A stretch of 64,000 nt of DNA. It comes from Monodelphis domestica. Taxonomy: Eukaryota; Chordata; Mammalia; Didelphimorphia; Didelphidae. The notes below the pieces were generated by a model. It searched no databases. It had not been told where the DNA came from and saw nothing but the letters and a program-made list of their open reading frames with translations. Numbering within the stretch: the first letter of the stretch is position 1; every line of letters begins with the position of its first letter. Below are positions 20,962 through 33,058 of this stretch, one piece after another. A program made the translations under genes and the position numbers. The stretch lies in assembly GCF_027887165.1 (NCBI RefSeq), contig NC_077228.1, positions 214,369,633 to 214,433,632 of the forward strand. Reading direction: 5' to 3'.

Positions 20962-21714
20962 AGCTCATGTATATGATAGGACCAGGTTCAGTCCTGGGAG
21001 AGCATGACCTCCAGAAAAGGAATAGGCTCTCCTGGAACTCTCTGTCTCTGTACACCCTTAGCCCCAAGGAAAATTATTTAGTTTCCATCTAAGATCTTCC
21101 TCAAAAAAGGGGGGGGGGGAAGAAAGGCATGTTGTAAATACTATAGATCAGGTATAGGGCAGCTATTTCTTTCCTTTACACAAAAGACTCACAGGATCAC
21201 ACTAATAGAAGCAATAATATGTAATTATTGTTTTACTTTCCTGGAACGTTTATACTTTAAGCATTAAGACCTGACATTTTTTGTAGGATTCTAAGCAATC
21301 TACACTTAGATTCTGCATTTTCTGAATGACTCTCTCAAAGTCTAGTATTTCAGGTCATGACTTGGGCTCATTTTCCTTGTAGTGATCATTTTCTCCAAGA
21401 GGAAACTGCATCAGATGGAGGGGGCATCTCCTGTAGTGCAGCTGACATCAACTGAGGGCCCCAGAACTTCCTAACTTCTTGAACTCACCTAGTTCACTCA
21501 GGTTGGAAGTGTTCACATCAGGCTTGCCATTTAAAGTAAGAAACACAAAGCAGAAGCAGCAGCTGGGGCTTTGAGGACCAGTCTCAAGCTCCCCTAGGCC
21601 AGGACATGTGCTGGCTGCCATATTCAAATCATTCACCATTTCTGCAGGGTGGGAGAGGGCATACCTCTCCCTTCTCACAGAAAGTATAGAGAAAGGCTCA
21701 AAAGCCATGACTCC

Positions 21715-21916
21715 CTTCCTTCCTTCCTTTTTTCCTTCCTGCCTGCCTTCCTTCCTTCCTTCCTTCCTTCCTTCCTTCCTTCTTTCCTTCCTTCCTTCCT
21801 TCATTCTTTCCCTCCATCCTTTGCTTCCTTCCTTCCTTCCTTCATTCTTTCCCTCTGTCCTTTGCTTCCTTCCTTCCTGTTTTCCCTCTTTCTTTCCTTC
21901 CTTCCTTTCTTTTCTT
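21715..21916. repeat. (TTCC)n-rich tract at a SINE tail
   Basis: Imperfect TTCC repeats with CATTCTTTCCCTC interruptions. It directly abuts the 3' tail of the antisense SINE at 21,917, so it probably grew from the SINE's A-rich tail. Open frames here are low-complexity artefacts. Confidence 0.93.
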
Positions 21917-22067
21917 AAAAAAACCCTTGCCTTCTATCTTAGAATCAATACTAAGTATCAGTTCCAAGGCAGAGAAGCGGTAAAGGCTAGGTAATTTTGC
22001 CAGATGGAACCCAGTATTTCCCATCTCTAGGCCAGGCTCTGTATCCATTGAACCATCTACCTGCTCC
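21917..22067 (-). repeat. SINE type A
   Basis: AAAAAACCCTTGCCTTCTATC through TCCATTGAACCATCTACCTG. Antisense and slightly shortened in the middle. Confidence 0.8.
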
Positions 22068-22069
22068 TA

Positions 22070-22900
22070 TGACTCACTTTGAAGACAAGGAAGAGAGAGG
22101 TCTATAGGGTGAAGATAATTAACTTCAAGTCTATTGAGCAGGCTATTTCTTCTGGCTTAAGTCTTCAATCTTGTCTCATGTAGCTTTGAGGCAGACCTAT
22201 CACATCAGCTATCTTAGGGTGGGTGACCAAAGAGCAACCCAGGATTAACTTCATCCCACAACTCTGAGCCCTTCAACATGGAGCTAAGTATTGCTCAGGA
22301 AGTTATCAGAGGCACTTAGTGTATGCTCCATGGGATGGGTCCTGCAGGCCCAGTACCAGGCATGCTCCCAAGGCATGCAAAGGGAGTAGAGTAAGAAGAG
22401 TAGTCATTGAACCATCATCATTCTCTTGATGGTACTTCCAGTGGAGGATAAAGAGGTCAGACTAGACTAGGAGCAGAGACAGAGTGCGATTCAGAGGAGG
22501 ATGAAACATGGACAGATCATGGGAAACCAGCTAGGGGAAGTGAGAGCAGATCAGACCAAATAAGGGTGTGGGGGAGAATGATGAGATTCCCAGAATACAG
22601 TCTATAACACCTATTCTCGTTTCCACATTTTCCTGGAGTATCATCTGGGTTGGGGGAATTCCCCGCTTGCCTGGACTCATCTGATCATTTCCCTTCTCAT
22701 GGGTGTGTGGGGAGAAGAATCCAATCCCATCAGCTGCAACTTCCATGGTCTGTTCCTTCAAAAGATTATTTCTATGTTGTTTGAAGGTACCATTAAAGTG
22801 ATGACCATTCATCATGAAGCTTATTTAAGCCTAATAAGTGTATTTTGGATAGAGGCAATGAGTCAATTAAAGGGAGGAAAAAAATGTCTTTGATTTTAAT
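22070..22900. other. Unassigned intronic DNA
   Basis: No gene or clear repeat seen. A 94-codon minus-strand frame at 22,531-22,815 has no recognisable domain. Confidence 0.4.
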
Positions 22901-22919
22901 GTAACAAGGTTGTCCCCTT

Positions 22920-23220
22920 AAACTCTATCCACATTCAGAGGAAGAACTGTGGGAGTAGAAACACAGAAGAAAAACAACTGCTTGATCACATGCGTTGATG
23001 GGGATATGATTGGGGATGTAGACTCTAAATGTTCACCTTGTGCAATTATTATCAATAACATGGAAATGGGTCATGTTCAAAGACACATATAAAACCCAGT
23101 GGAATTGCACATTGGCTACTGGAGGGGGCGGGGGGAAGAAAGGGAAAGAACATGAATCTTGTAACCATGGGAAAATATTCTAAATTAATTAATTAAATAA
23201 AATTAAATATTAAAAAAAAA
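22920..23220 (+). repeat. LINE 3' end with A-rich tail
   Basis: TGTGGGAGTAGAAACACAGA, TGCTTGATCACATG and AACCATGGGAAAATATTCTA run into an AAATTAATTAATTAAATAAA tail. The same family appears antisense at 37,464-37,770. Confidence 0.65.
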
Positions 23221-23224
23221 GATT

Positions 23225-23800
23225 GTCCCCCTAAGACAGGTTACATTATTAATATCTCAGAGTACAAACCCATACCCACTAGACAGACTTTTGATCCGGG
23301 AGAGAATGGTTAATAAGGAAATGAATGTGTAAGCAGAGTAATGTGTATGAGGCGGTTCCAGTACCCCTTGGAGGCTTTGCCTAACATTAGAAGATATCCA
23401 GAACCACACAAAACTCTATTCATTCCCAGAGCCTACCCATTTCCAAAAGAGAACCTTCCTACCTCACACTGCTGAAAGAGTCAGGGTTATTTTCTTTGGT
23501 TCCTCAAAAAAGTCATGTTCTGCCCTAACTACATTTCTAAGTTGGACTCCATAAGCATTTTCCCATTTCTCCCACCCCTCTCAAGAAAGTTTTCCTTGTT
23601 ACATACTTTAAAAAAAATGACACTGAATTTTGCTTAGACAGTTTTGGGACACCACTTGCTTACATGGAGACATCGTATGAATCACTGATCTTACTCATGT
23701 ACATGTCTGCTTGCAAGTTATGGCAACACCCAGTCTCTAGGAATTTTCTTTGATATCAATAAACCCTGGGTCCATATAAGTTTGGACTTGAGGTAGCGGA
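23225..23800. other. Unassigned intronic DNA, LTR-like right end
   Basis: TATCAATAAACCCTGGGTCC near 23,755 looks like the poly(A)/U5 part of an LTR just upstream of exon 6, but no start could be set. Confidence 0.3.
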
Positions 23801-23858
23801 GGCCTGGCTCCAGGCAAGTGCTACAGGAGAAATGGGTAGTCATTGGATTTCTCCTTAC

Positions 23859-23972
23859 CAATCTGCCCATTGTAGCAGCCTCCAATCAGGATATGTGAAT
23901 CTTTGGGGTTATACTCCAAGGTCACCAAAGGAGAAGATGGCTTCAGGGTAAGTTCTGGTTTGTTTGGGTTTT
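23859..23972 (-). CDS. DNAI2: DNAI2 coding exon 6
   Basis: 114 bp, entering in phase 1 and leaving in phase 1, residues 204-241. The acceptor TTCTATAG precedes AA AAC CCA and the donor is GTAAGG after CAGATTG. It encodes [20 protein letters not shown] and then [17 protein letters not shown], one WD40-like blade in near-identity with human DNAI2 as I recall it. It lies between intron 5 (6.2 kb, with the ERV fossil) and intron 6 (20.9 kb). Confidence 0.93.
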
Positions 23973-24189
23973 CTATAAAGAAAGGAAAAAAAAACAAATA
24001 TAAATATAAGGGACTAGTCCTGGGTGGGGGGGGGGTGGAATGGGGTGAGGGAGATGGGGAAGATGGGGGGGAGTAGAATCTTAACTTATTTAAATGACTT
24101 TTGTAGAATTTCAGACCACTAATCATATGAAAGAATGTTCCAATCACTAATAAAAAGAGACATGCCAATCAAAATAATTCTAAGGTTTA

Positions 24190-24830
24190 CTTCATACATG
24201 GCAAGGTATAAAAGATGGGCAGAGTCAATGTTAGAAAAGTTGGGGAGGGCATTACCTGTCGAGCTGTGCATCAATGCAAGCATTTTGAAAAGCAATTTGA
24301 AATTACGAAAATAAAAGGACCAAAATGTTCATACCCTTTGACCCAGAGATACCACTATAAGGCTTATACCCCAAGGAAGGCATTGATTGATAAGAAGAAA
24401 GTCCTCATATACACCAAAAATATTTATAATGGCACTTTTTGTGATAGTAAAATAGTAGAAACAAAGTAGATGCCCATCAAATGGTGAATGGCTAAATAAA
24501 TTGCAGTACATAAATGTAATGAAATATTTCTGTGCTAAAGGAAATGAGGAATATGATGAATACAAAAAAGCATGGAATGATACAGAGTGAACAAGCAGAG
24601 TCAAAAAAATAATGTAAACAATGAGCAAATGAAAAGAACAACCTCAAAACCATCACAAGTGAAAGTTGCAAAATTACAAAGAACAAACATAACTCCAGAG
24701 AAGAGATGTAAGAACATATTCCACTCCATTCCTTTGTAGAGGTGAAAGGTCCACAGGGGTAATGCGTTGCAAATATTTTCAGACATTTTTGATGTACTAA
24801 TTAGATTTTCCTCTTTTTTTCCTTCTTTAA
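24190..24830 (+). repeat. LINE 3' region (probably L1)
   Basis: Contains CCCTTTGACCCAGAGATACC, ATAATGGCACTTTTTGTGAT and AATGGCTAAATAAATTGC, the long 3' body shared with the copies at 19.3, 35.5, 50.6 and 57.7 kb. Frames are broken. Confidence 0.75.
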
Positions 24831-24848
24831 AAAAACACACACACCATG

Positions 24849-24990
24849 ATTTGGGGTAGCTAGATGGCACAGTGGACAGAATGCCAGGCCTGGGGATGAG
24901 GCTGGGTTCAAGTCTGATCTCACACTTCCTAGCTGTGTGACCCTGGGCAAGTCACATAATCTACTTTTACTTAGCCCTCACCCTTCTCTT
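24849..24990 (+). repeat. SINE, 3'-shortened
   Basis: Head GGGTAGCTAGATGGCACAG and core CTGTGTGACCCTGGGCAAG are well preserved. The tail is short. Confidence 0.8.
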
Positions 24991-24999
24991 CAAATTACA

Positions 25000-25180
25000 T
25001 GTTGATACAATTTTTAATATTTGTTCTACAATCTATGTTCCCTTTCTCCCTCCTACTCATTTCCTCCTCCTCCAAAAGGCAGGTAATATGATATAGATTG
25101 TTCAATATTTTCGTATAATGTATATTTCCATTTTAATCATGTACTTGCCCTTTATAGCTACTATCAAAACAAAAGTAAGG
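25000..25180 (-). repeat. LINE 3'-end fragment, antisense
   Basis: CCCTTTCTCCCTCCTACTCA and AGGCAGGTAATATGATATAG match the antisense 3' terminus seen at 38,280-38,520. Confidence 0.55.
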
Positions 25181-25884
25181 ATTAAAAAAATTTTTTTAAT
25201 GATTTTTTATATATAAAGGCTTTCTATATGGAGGAAAAGGGAGTGTTTCAGGAGAAATTTTGGTGATGTAAAAATGATAATAAAAATGTATCTATAAAAT
25301 ATAACATAAATTAATTTCTTTACTGATTGGTTATCGACCAAGGAGATGATCAGAAAAGGTCAATTCTCTAGTTCTCTCTGATTCCCTTTGAATAGAAATC
25401 TAGAATATTATGCCACCAAATTCCCAAGATGCTTGAGATAGAGCCATGAGAACAGGGAAACTGAGGCCAGACTATATAGCATGTACTAAGGATGGCCATT
25501 AGTGCCAGATTTTCTGGGACAGACTTAATTTCAAAAAGGTAAAACAGTCTTTCTTTGAAGGCTAGCCAAAGGAATGGCTTTTGTCAGATCAGGTGACCTA
25601 ATTCTTGGTTCTAAAAATATGGTCATTGTACCTATGTCTTCTCTCGAGACATACTATTACATAGAAAGCTAGAATCTTGGTTAATCCTCCTATTACAGAA
25701 AAGGAGGGAAACTGAGCCAAAAAAGAAGTACTAATATAGGATTTTTTTGAAAATTTCATTTGTAGTTTGTTTTTCAGGTTTCGCACAAAATTTGTCCATG
25801 TGATTTCCTCCTCACCAATATGATTTTATTTTATTTATTTATTTAAAACTCTTACCTTCTCTCTTAATATAAATTCTTTTTCTT

Positions 25885-26079
25885 TGTTTAAAAACCCTTA
25901 CCTTCTGTCTTAAAATAGCCACAGGTATCAGTTCCAAGGCAGAAGAGTGGTAAGAGCCAGGGAGCTGAGGTTAAGTGACTTGTCCAGGGTCACACAGCTA
26001 AGGAAGTATCTGAGGCCAGCTTTAAATCCTGTACCTGTCGACTCCAAGCTTTTACCCACTGAGCTACCCAGTTGCCCCT
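25885..26079 (-). repeat. SINE type A
   Basis: Antisense copy from AAACCCTTACCTTCTGTC to GAGCTACCCAGTTGCCCC. Confidence 0.85.
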
Positions 26080-26124
26080 GGTCCCTTCCAATGTTAAGAT
26101 ATTCTGATGCTAAATTTCATTAAG

Positions 26125-26390
26125 AAACCGCTAAATGGCACAGTGGTCAGAGCACTGGACTTGGAATCAGAATGACTCATTGTTATGAGTACAAATCCAG
26201 CCTAAGATCTAAGATACATACTAGCTGTGTGACCCTAGACAAGTCACTTAACTCTGTTTGCCTCATTTTCCTCATTTATAAAATGAGTTGAAGGAAATGA
26301 CAAACCACTTCAGTATCTTTGTCAAGAAAACCCCAACTGAAATCACAATGAGTTAACATGTCTGAAAAACGACTGAACAAGAAAAACAAA
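26125..26390 (+). repeat. SINE type B
   Basis: Head CTAAATGGCACAGTGGTCAG, core TGTGTGACCCTAGACAAGTC, tail ACGACTGAACAAG. Confidence 0.85.
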
Positions 26391-26479
26391 TGCTTGTTGC
26401 CAACTTTAAAAAGAAGAAAAAGAAAACAAAGAGGAAAAACATCAGGAAAACCAACAGTTTGTTGAAATCTTACAATATA

Positions 26480-26655
26480 GGAGCACCTAGATGGTACAGT
26501 GGATAGAGAGCTGGGCCTGAAGATGGGAAGTTCTAGGTTCAAGTCTGGCCTCAGACATTTCCCCAACTCCCTAGCCCTTACCACTCTTTTGCCTTGGAAT
26601 TGATACTTAGAATCAATTTTAAGACAAAAGGCAAGGGATTAAAAAAATAAAAGGA
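26480..26655 (+). repeat. SINE type A
   Basis: Head GGAGCACCTAGATGGTACAG to tail GCAAGGGATTAAAAAAATA, with the middle core slightly shortened. Confidence 0.8.
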
Positions 26656-26714
26656 GAAATCTGACTATATATAATGTACCATACCACATTTAAAAATTTT
26701 ATACTTAATAGAAC

Positions 26715-26855
26715 CTTTCAAATTTTTTTTAAAACCCTCACCTTCCATCTTGGAATCAATACTGTATATTGGTTCCAAGGCATAAGAGCGGTAAGGGCTA
26801 GACAATTGGGGTTAAGTGACTTGCTCAGGGTCACACAGCTAGGAAGTGTCTGAGG
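26715..26855 (-). repeat. SINE type A, 3' half (split by ERV)
   Basis: The antisense SINE runs from AAAACCCTCACCTTCCATC to AGGAAGTGTCTGAGG and then stops. The missing half lies at 29,727-29,802, so the intervening 2.87 kb is an insertion. Confidence 0.85.
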
Positions 26856-29726
26856 TGTAATATTATTTATAAGGAAATAGAAGAACAGGGGATACGGAAG
26901 GTTTTATAACAGGAAAATGAGGAGTTGAAGGGAGAGAGGGAATATGGCTGCCGGTGAGGTAAAAAGAGGAAGATGTCTCTGCCTAGAGGCTATCTTTGAA
27001 AAATGGGGTTCCCAAGAAATGGGCCAACTAAGATAGCTTGAGGGGGTGTATTCTCTATTGATTGATGCTGAAGATAGCCCAGAGCAGGTAAGCACAGACT
27101 CTCCTAAGGGACAAGCCTCCCCCCCAGACCAAGGTCACCCAGCAGGGGTCCAATAAAGACTATCTATGGTTGAATGGCTGTCCTTAGGTTCACCTCCCTC
27201 TATGTCCTCCTGAAATGATAGTCCTCTTATCTGACTGCGGTTATTTAAATAAAGATGAATTTTAATAACAAGTTTGGATTGGGAGGTATCAGGGAAGAGG
27301 GAAGGGGGATTTCCCTAGATCGGGTTTGAGTCTCTCAGCTTTTGAGCTGAGGCCAGACCTTGCAGGCTGGTGGAGGGTTTCTTTTATTCTTATCTATGCT
27401 AATCTGTGCTAGTTTTCTTAAGTTCAAAGTCTTAGCAGTAGACAGCAAGAGGAAGAAAAGTTCTGACTTTCAGAGCTGTTTGGGCCTGTATCTTTGGGCT
27501 GATGCCCCTAAAGACTAGCCTTTCAGTTCAAACTGCTTTCCTTAAATCCTTTTGTTCAATGAAATAATCACAGGAATCCAAGTAGAGCACACAGTTGGGA
27601 AAATCAGGAATATAGGCACTTCTATCCAGAGACAGGGAGAGAGGCTCCTTTCAGTCCAAGGGCCAGGAAGAGAGTCACGGGACTCACTGCCACTCCCAGT
27701 TGTCCCTCCCCCCACCAACTGTCATTCTTGTCAATATCTTCTCTCTAACATTCCAACTGCTGTTTGTTCCACCCGATTGGCAGAAAGTCCAAAACTTGCT
27801 TCAGTTTTCCTTTCCACAGTTGTCCCCCTTTTTTTGGTGACCTTCCTAAGGTCACTTATTTTTATTATATTTACCAAGCTACTAAATCTAATTTCTAACT
27901 ACTCCCCCCAAAATAATAAAATTCCTTCAATTACCCTATCACTATTCTATGCTAACTTTATCTACTCTAAAGAATTCTATGCAGGAAAGGTTGGATAAGG
28001 ATACTTCTAGGGTTTTACAATAAATTCAGTACAATAAATGTTTGAACAAAACGATTACAAAGAAATTTGAATCTTAGTGCTAATACTACTTACTCTTGCA
28101 AAGTTAAACTAAAACAGTCTCAAACCATGTGACCTATTTTCCACATAGGAAACATTTGGGTACATTTCTCCTTTGATTGTTTTGTGTGTAATTTCTTGTG
28201 GGTTTGTATGATTGCAGAGTGGCTAGATTTTTTATTTCTTCAATTTCTTTATGTTTAATTGTGCTATTTGCCTCCTTGAGCTTGGTTTTAAGCTCTTTTA
28301 TTATTTCATCATTTTCCTCTAGGATTTCTTTATGACCTGTGAATATGTAAGTTGTAGTTTTTCTTAAATCTTCCAGACTTAGTGTTTCCTAGTCTGGACA
28401 TTGAAGTTTTAAATATGATCTATTGTCTCCTTATGTGTTGGAGACTTTGTTCAGTTAAATTTTCAAATCCAAGCACATCCTCTGCTACTTCAATCACTCT
28501 ATCAAGGAACTTTGATGGATGTTCCCCACTCTCCTGTCTCAAATTCTCAAATTGTCCCCAAGTATCTGGTCTTTTTGAAAAACTTTTCATTGCCTCTAAT
28601 AGATCTTCTCTGGCCTTTTTTAGATAACACAGATTTGCATTATTAGATAACTCTAAGCCTGTTCCTTCCTCTGGCCATGATGTTAAATTTGGATTGTTTC
28701 TACTTTCATCAATGAATTGTTTCTTTTCCCTCTTTGAAAATAATTCTGAGAGAAGAATTTCAGTGTCCTGGAAATTTGGATCATAAAGCCTAATTGCTCT
28801 TTTAAGTTCTTTCAAACATCATACAGGCTCTGAAAACCAAGAAGGCATCCATTTTTTCAGACTTTCAAGGTCTGCTGTTTTATGTGTTTTAATATGAATT
28901 ATTCTGCTGTCTGGTTGTAGGCTTGTTTGATCTCTTAGTGGCAATATTGGTATTTCCCCTTCAGCCCCATCTGTCTTTTCTTGCTCAGCTATGTTGTTAT
29001 TTTTAGGTATGTCTTCTTGTGTGTTAATATGTTTGCCACTTTGTTTCTCTTCAGTCAGTTGCTTAATCATTTGCTTTAGTTGTATGATCTCTCTCATGAC
29101 TAAAATCATCATGGACATTTTCATTGTCTTTTTTTTCCATAAATTAGATGCATCCCTTTTTTCAGGCCATAGTACAATTGTATTAAGAAGAATAATACGC
29201 CAGCTTATGTGGGAATTAATGAAATCAAGCAATCTACACTTATCTTCAGCTATTGAAAGTTTTCATAGATGTTAAACAGAAAATAAATATAATCTGGAAT
29301 CTTGACAAAAAAAAAGTTGTAAACCATATAAAAGAAATGTCCAATCAAGACTAGATATCCCATGGCAAGCAATAGTTTCTTTGCCATCTTGTATCTTGAA
29401 AAGCTTTTTCAAAGGAAAAATGTTTTTAAGTCTGGCCCTTTAAGAGTCACCTCCTCCCTTCAGAAGGAGTGTTTCTTATTGGTTGTGGTGTTGCTAGGCA
29501 GATTAGCTACACTCAACACTGCTCTCAAAATGGCTGCTTTCCACAGTCACACAGGCTTTTGAAATCTATGTAGGCCTTATTTCTCGGAAACTTCTCTGAC
29601 ACCTCCAACTGCCTTCTTCTTCCCAAATTCTTGACAAAATAGGCTGGAAAAACCTAGCTGACTGCCAAAAAAGGTAATATTTATATTATATGTATATATT
29701 ATATTATAGAAATGTAATATTCCATA
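26856..29726 (-). mobile_element. Incomplete endogenous retrovirus with gag remnant
   Basis: Inserted in a type A SINE (halves at 26,715-26,855 and 29,727-29,802), with 4-bp flanks GAGG/GAAG. Positions 28,420-29,232 on the minus strand carry gag-derived sequence. The capsid part contains the KFLDRVIEVAEDVLGF-like block typical of gammaretrovirus p30, preceded by a matrix-like part. Pol and env are not seen and the two ends do not look like a matched LTR pair, so this is a heavily reduced fossil with many breaks. Class I (ERV1-like), old, younger than the SINE it split. The left 0.6 kb, with poly(A)-like signals, is probably LTR-derived. Confidence 0.75.
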
Positions 29727-29802
29727 GAAGCTAGATTTGAATCTAAGACCTCCCATCTCTGGGCCTGGCTTTCCTTCCACTGGGCCACCCAGCTGCCCCC
29801 CT
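29727..29802 (-). repeat. SINE type A, head half (split by ERV)
   Basis: GAAGCTAGATTTGAATCTAA to GGGCCACCCAGCTGCCCC completes the SINE whose other half ends at 26,855. Confidence 0.85.
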
Positions 29803-30164
29803 TTCAAAATTTTTTAATGGGACATCCAGAATCTGGATTTTCTTCCACTTGTCAGTAACAGATGGAAGTTTTTCCATATACCTAAATTGGCCCATGATTT
29901 GGAATAAAGAGACTTCCTTGTCCCAGGTTCTATGTGTCTTAGCAGTCTCTGAACCCAGCAATATCTTGGAAATCTCATTAAGTACCTACAGTAACTGCAG
30001 CGGCCCAGAGAAGTGCCTTTTGAAGAGAATGATTTTTTCTGTAGATTTTTCTGCACCTTCTGTGCCCAAGACTTTACGGTACCTCCTTCCCAAAGCGCAC
30101 CCCTCCCCATCCCACTTTCACCAGTCAAGCTGCAGGATGCTGCTGGCTTCTTCCCATGTCCTAC
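29803..30164. other. Unassigned intron 5 DNA beside exon 5
   Basis: Minus-strand frames at 29,743-30,128 show no DNAI2 similarity and are not part of the exon series, whose phases close without them. Confidence 0.4.
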
Positions 30165-30307
30165 CCAGGTCCCAGATGTATGACTCGAAGCTCATGTTTA
30201 CATCTGCCCGTTGAAAATCCAGACAGGAATATGCCACAGCTAATTTTCGGTTTGCATCAGGGTGCCAGGACAGGTGAGTTGCTGTACGTTTGATTTCATT
30301 TGGGTCC
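30165..30307 (-). CDS. DNAI2: DNAI2 coding exon 5
   Basis: 143 bp, entering in phase 2 and leaving in phase 1, residues 156-203. The acceptor CCCCAAAG precedes G GAC CCA and the donor is GTAGGA after GACCTGG. It encodes [20 protein letters not shown], then [13 protein letters not shown] and FESYIWDL, the first WD40-type blade of the beta-propeller that links the intermediate chain to the dynein heavy chains. The phases match exons 4 and 6 exactly. Confidence 0.94.
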
Positions 30308-30460
30308 CTTTGGGGAAAAATAAAATCACATGCAAGATCAGACTCCCCCAGAAGGTAAGAGAGGAAATCCCCCCCACCAAAAAAAAACATCCTGCCAAAC
30401 ACCAGGCTCCGGGGGTAAACTCTATCTAAGTGTGTAATCTGGCTTTCACTCAAACAGTGC

Positions 30461-30740
30461 TCTTAGCTTTCTTCCTGGTAGCTAGGTGGTATATGTATAG
30501 TGTGTAGAGCTATAAAATCAGTTAAAAAGATCCAAGTTCAAGTCTATCCTTCGACACTGAGGGTGTGACTGAGCAAATCCCTTAACCTTCTTTTCTTGGT
30601 TTCATTTTTTTATAGAACAAAGATAATAGCAGCATTTACCTTCCAGGGTTGTTTCAAAGATCAAATAAGATAATGTGTGTAAAGAGTGTTGCAAACCGTA
30701 ACATATTATATAAATGCTACTTATTATTGTTGTTGTTATC
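30461..30740 (+). repeat. SINE type C (third 3' tail)
   Basis: A usual head (TAGCTAGGTGGTATATG) is followed by a different tail: AGGGTTGTTTCAAAGATCAA, AGATAATGTGTGTAAAGAG, and ATATAAATGCTACTTATTAT. A further piece of this tail is at 32,250-32,310. Confidence 0.65.
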
Positions 30741-30744
30741 ATTA

Positions 30745-31735
30745 TGATTATCTATTTCCACAAAGATGCGCCAGACCTCAGATCATATCTATCCATGGTA
30801 CCTATGAGCAGGGATATGACCCATTGGGGCACACAGGGATTACAGGAATTAAAACAAAATGGTGGCTTTTATCAGGGTAGGAATATAAGTAGGCTGAGCT
30901 TCTGGAGGTCACAATGCCTTGTAGCTTGGCATACTATGTGCTAGGGACCAAATCACTGGGCAACCAGCCTTATCCAAGGGCCAGAAACCTTCTTCTAAAT
31001 GAACAGGGAAGCCCATTCTACCCAATTTATTGAGCTGTTTAGAAGAAGCGATGACTAAGTTTTATAAAATAGTTGGCAGGTCATTATAATTAATTTTTTA
31101 ATTCAGAATTTCCACAGCACTTTGAATGTTCTCCAAATGCTTTTTATGATCAATTACAAACTCGGTGCTTTGGCATACGGAATTCACGACAATGCAGACT
31201 GGTCTAGGTAGAGGTCTCCTGGCCTTGGAATTTCTGATCCCAGCTCCATTAGAGATTTCAATTACAAGGTATTCCAACCAATTAACTCAGGTTTAACAGG
31301 TCCAGGTTTAACAAGTCTACAAGACCTAAGGCTGTGCCAACAATGAAGAGACTGGGAATGAACATAGAATTTCATAAAAACTTTTTTTTCTCAGGAATTA
31401 ACAAAATTATTTGCAAGCAAGGTTCAATAATTATCTTTTTGCTGATGACTCTTAGATCTATTTGTCCAATAATATAATCTCTTTCCCAGCCTCCAGTCTT
31501 AAATATCGATTAGACATCTCAAACTAGATTCCTATAAGTACAATATTTCTTTTTGCTTTCACACTGTAAACTTATTTTAAAAATCAATTTTACAATCATA
31601 TTTCCAAGAAGAATGTATTTACAGTATTTTAATTTTTTTATTATAGATTTGAACATGAACATGAGTGCTTCAATATATGAAAGACAAAAAGATCAAATCC
31701 TATACAGATATCTTAAACTCAGCATGCCTCAAACT
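30745..31735. other. Unassigned intron 4 DNA
   Basis: AT-rich with no gene or repeat that I can name. It ends at the polypyrimidine tract. Confidence 0.4.
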
Positions 31736-31739
31736 CATC

Positions 31740-31823
31740 TCATTATTTTTCTTTCCCTTCTTTCTTTTTCTTTCTCCCTTTCTCCCTCTTTTCTTTCCTT
31801 CCTTTTCTTCCTTTTCTTCCTTT

Positions 31824-31914
<91 letters not shown>

Positions 31915-31972
31915 CCTTTCTTTATCTGTTTCTCCCTCCCTCCTTCCTTCCTTCCCTCCCTCTCTCTTTATC

Positions 31973-32040
<68 letters not shown>
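31740..32040. repeat. (TTTC)n/(TTCC)n tract at a SINE tail
   Basis: Two TTTC arrays separated by a CCCTCC-rich spacer. It abuts the 3' end of the antisense SINE starting at 32,041. All overlapping reading frames, up to 179 codons, are low-complexity artefacts. Confidence 0.95.
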
Positions 32041-32163
32041 GAAATGGGTTAGGCAAATGGGATTAAGACTCACACAATTAGGAACTAAGTAAGGCCACAT
32101 TTGAACTCGGGCCTTGCTGACTCCAGGCCTAGTGCTCTATCCACTGTACCACCCAGCTGCCCT
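32041..32163 (-). repeat. SINE, antisense, tail converted to microsatellite
   Basis: GGGTTAGGCAAATGGGATTA to CTGTACCACCCAGCTGCCC. The usual 3' tail is absent and replaced by TTTC repeats. Confidence 0.8.
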
Positions 32164-32309
32164 TCAGATGCTTCCTATCTGTATGGTGAATTCATTGAAC
32201 ATCCTTTTTCTCAAAATTGGGGTAATACCTAATACCAATAATAAAACAGGGTTGTGAGGATCAAATAAAATAATTTCTGTGAAGTATTTTATAAGTTCGT
32301 AAGTGCTAT

Positions 32310-32352
32310 ATATATATATATATATATCTTTATATATATATATATATATATT
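32310..32352. repeat. (TA)n microsatellite
   Basis: TATATA runs interrupted by one ATCTTT. Confidence 0.9.
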
Positions 32353-32394
32353 TCAGTTCTTATTGTTACAGATAGTAAACCAAAGCTCATAAAG

Positions 32395-32495
32395 ATTGTT
32401 ACTTGACCAAGGTCACATATGTAGTGACAAAACTGGGATTTGAACCCAGGTTCACATGCTGCAAATCTAGCATCCTTTCCACAGCTCCACACAGT
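32395..32495 (-). repeat. MIR fragment
   Basis: TTACTTGACCAAGGTCACAT and GGGATTTGAACCCAGG are the antisense MIR core. Confidence 0.6.
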
Positions 32496-32694
32496 TTCTC
32501 CAAACTAGGTCACCAGAGCTTTTCAAGGACTCCAGAAAGTCTTTTCCTGGACTCCTGAATAAGTTCCAAGATGAGAGTACTCTCCTTCCAAGTATTTATG
32601 TCCTCGCTTGCCATTTTGTTAATAAAGCCAACTTCACAGAATGAGAAGGGACTTTAGAATTTATTTTATCCAGGGGCTTATTTAATTTGGAGCC

Positions 32695-32880
32695 CATGAA
32701 TTTTGGGTTTTTTTCTTTTTTTTAATTTTTTTTGTAATTGAATTTCAATACAATTGATTTCCTTTAGCATCCTATGTATTTTATTTAATGCATTTTTTAA
32801 TATCCTTTTCATATGGGGCTCATGGGCTTTTCAACAGATTGCCAAAGGGGTTCACAGCACTAAAAGGGTTAAAAAAAACC
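32695..32880 (-). repeat. hAT-Charlie-like element (MER103 type)
   Basis: TGTAATTGAATTTCAATACA, ATTTCCTTTAGCATCCTATG and AGATTGCCAAAGGGGTTC match, by recall, the antisense of a MER103-type hAT non-autonomous repeat. A related copy is at 62,580. Confidence 0.55.
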
Positions 32881-32884
32881 CTCA

Positions 32885-33058
32885 AATCTAGGAAAGAGAA
32901 GGAAACTGAGGCCAAATGTCACTTGGTATGTCACTTAAGTGATTTGCCCAGTGTCACACAGCTAGAAAGTGTCTGAAGCTAGATTTGAACTGAGAAAGAT
33001 GAGTCCTCCTGACTCCAGGTCTGGCATTCTATCTACTGTACATACCACCTACTTGCCC
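32885..33058 (-). repeat. SINE, antisense
   Basis: GAAACTGAGGCCAAATGTC to CATACCACCTACTTGCCCC, with a small duplication in the CACTTAAGTGATTTGCCC area. Confidence 0.75.

Noticed and set aside
29743-30128. Extra DNAI2 exon next to exon 5
   Set aside because: Minus-strand frames here show no DNAI2 similarity, and exons 5 and 6 join in frame without them.
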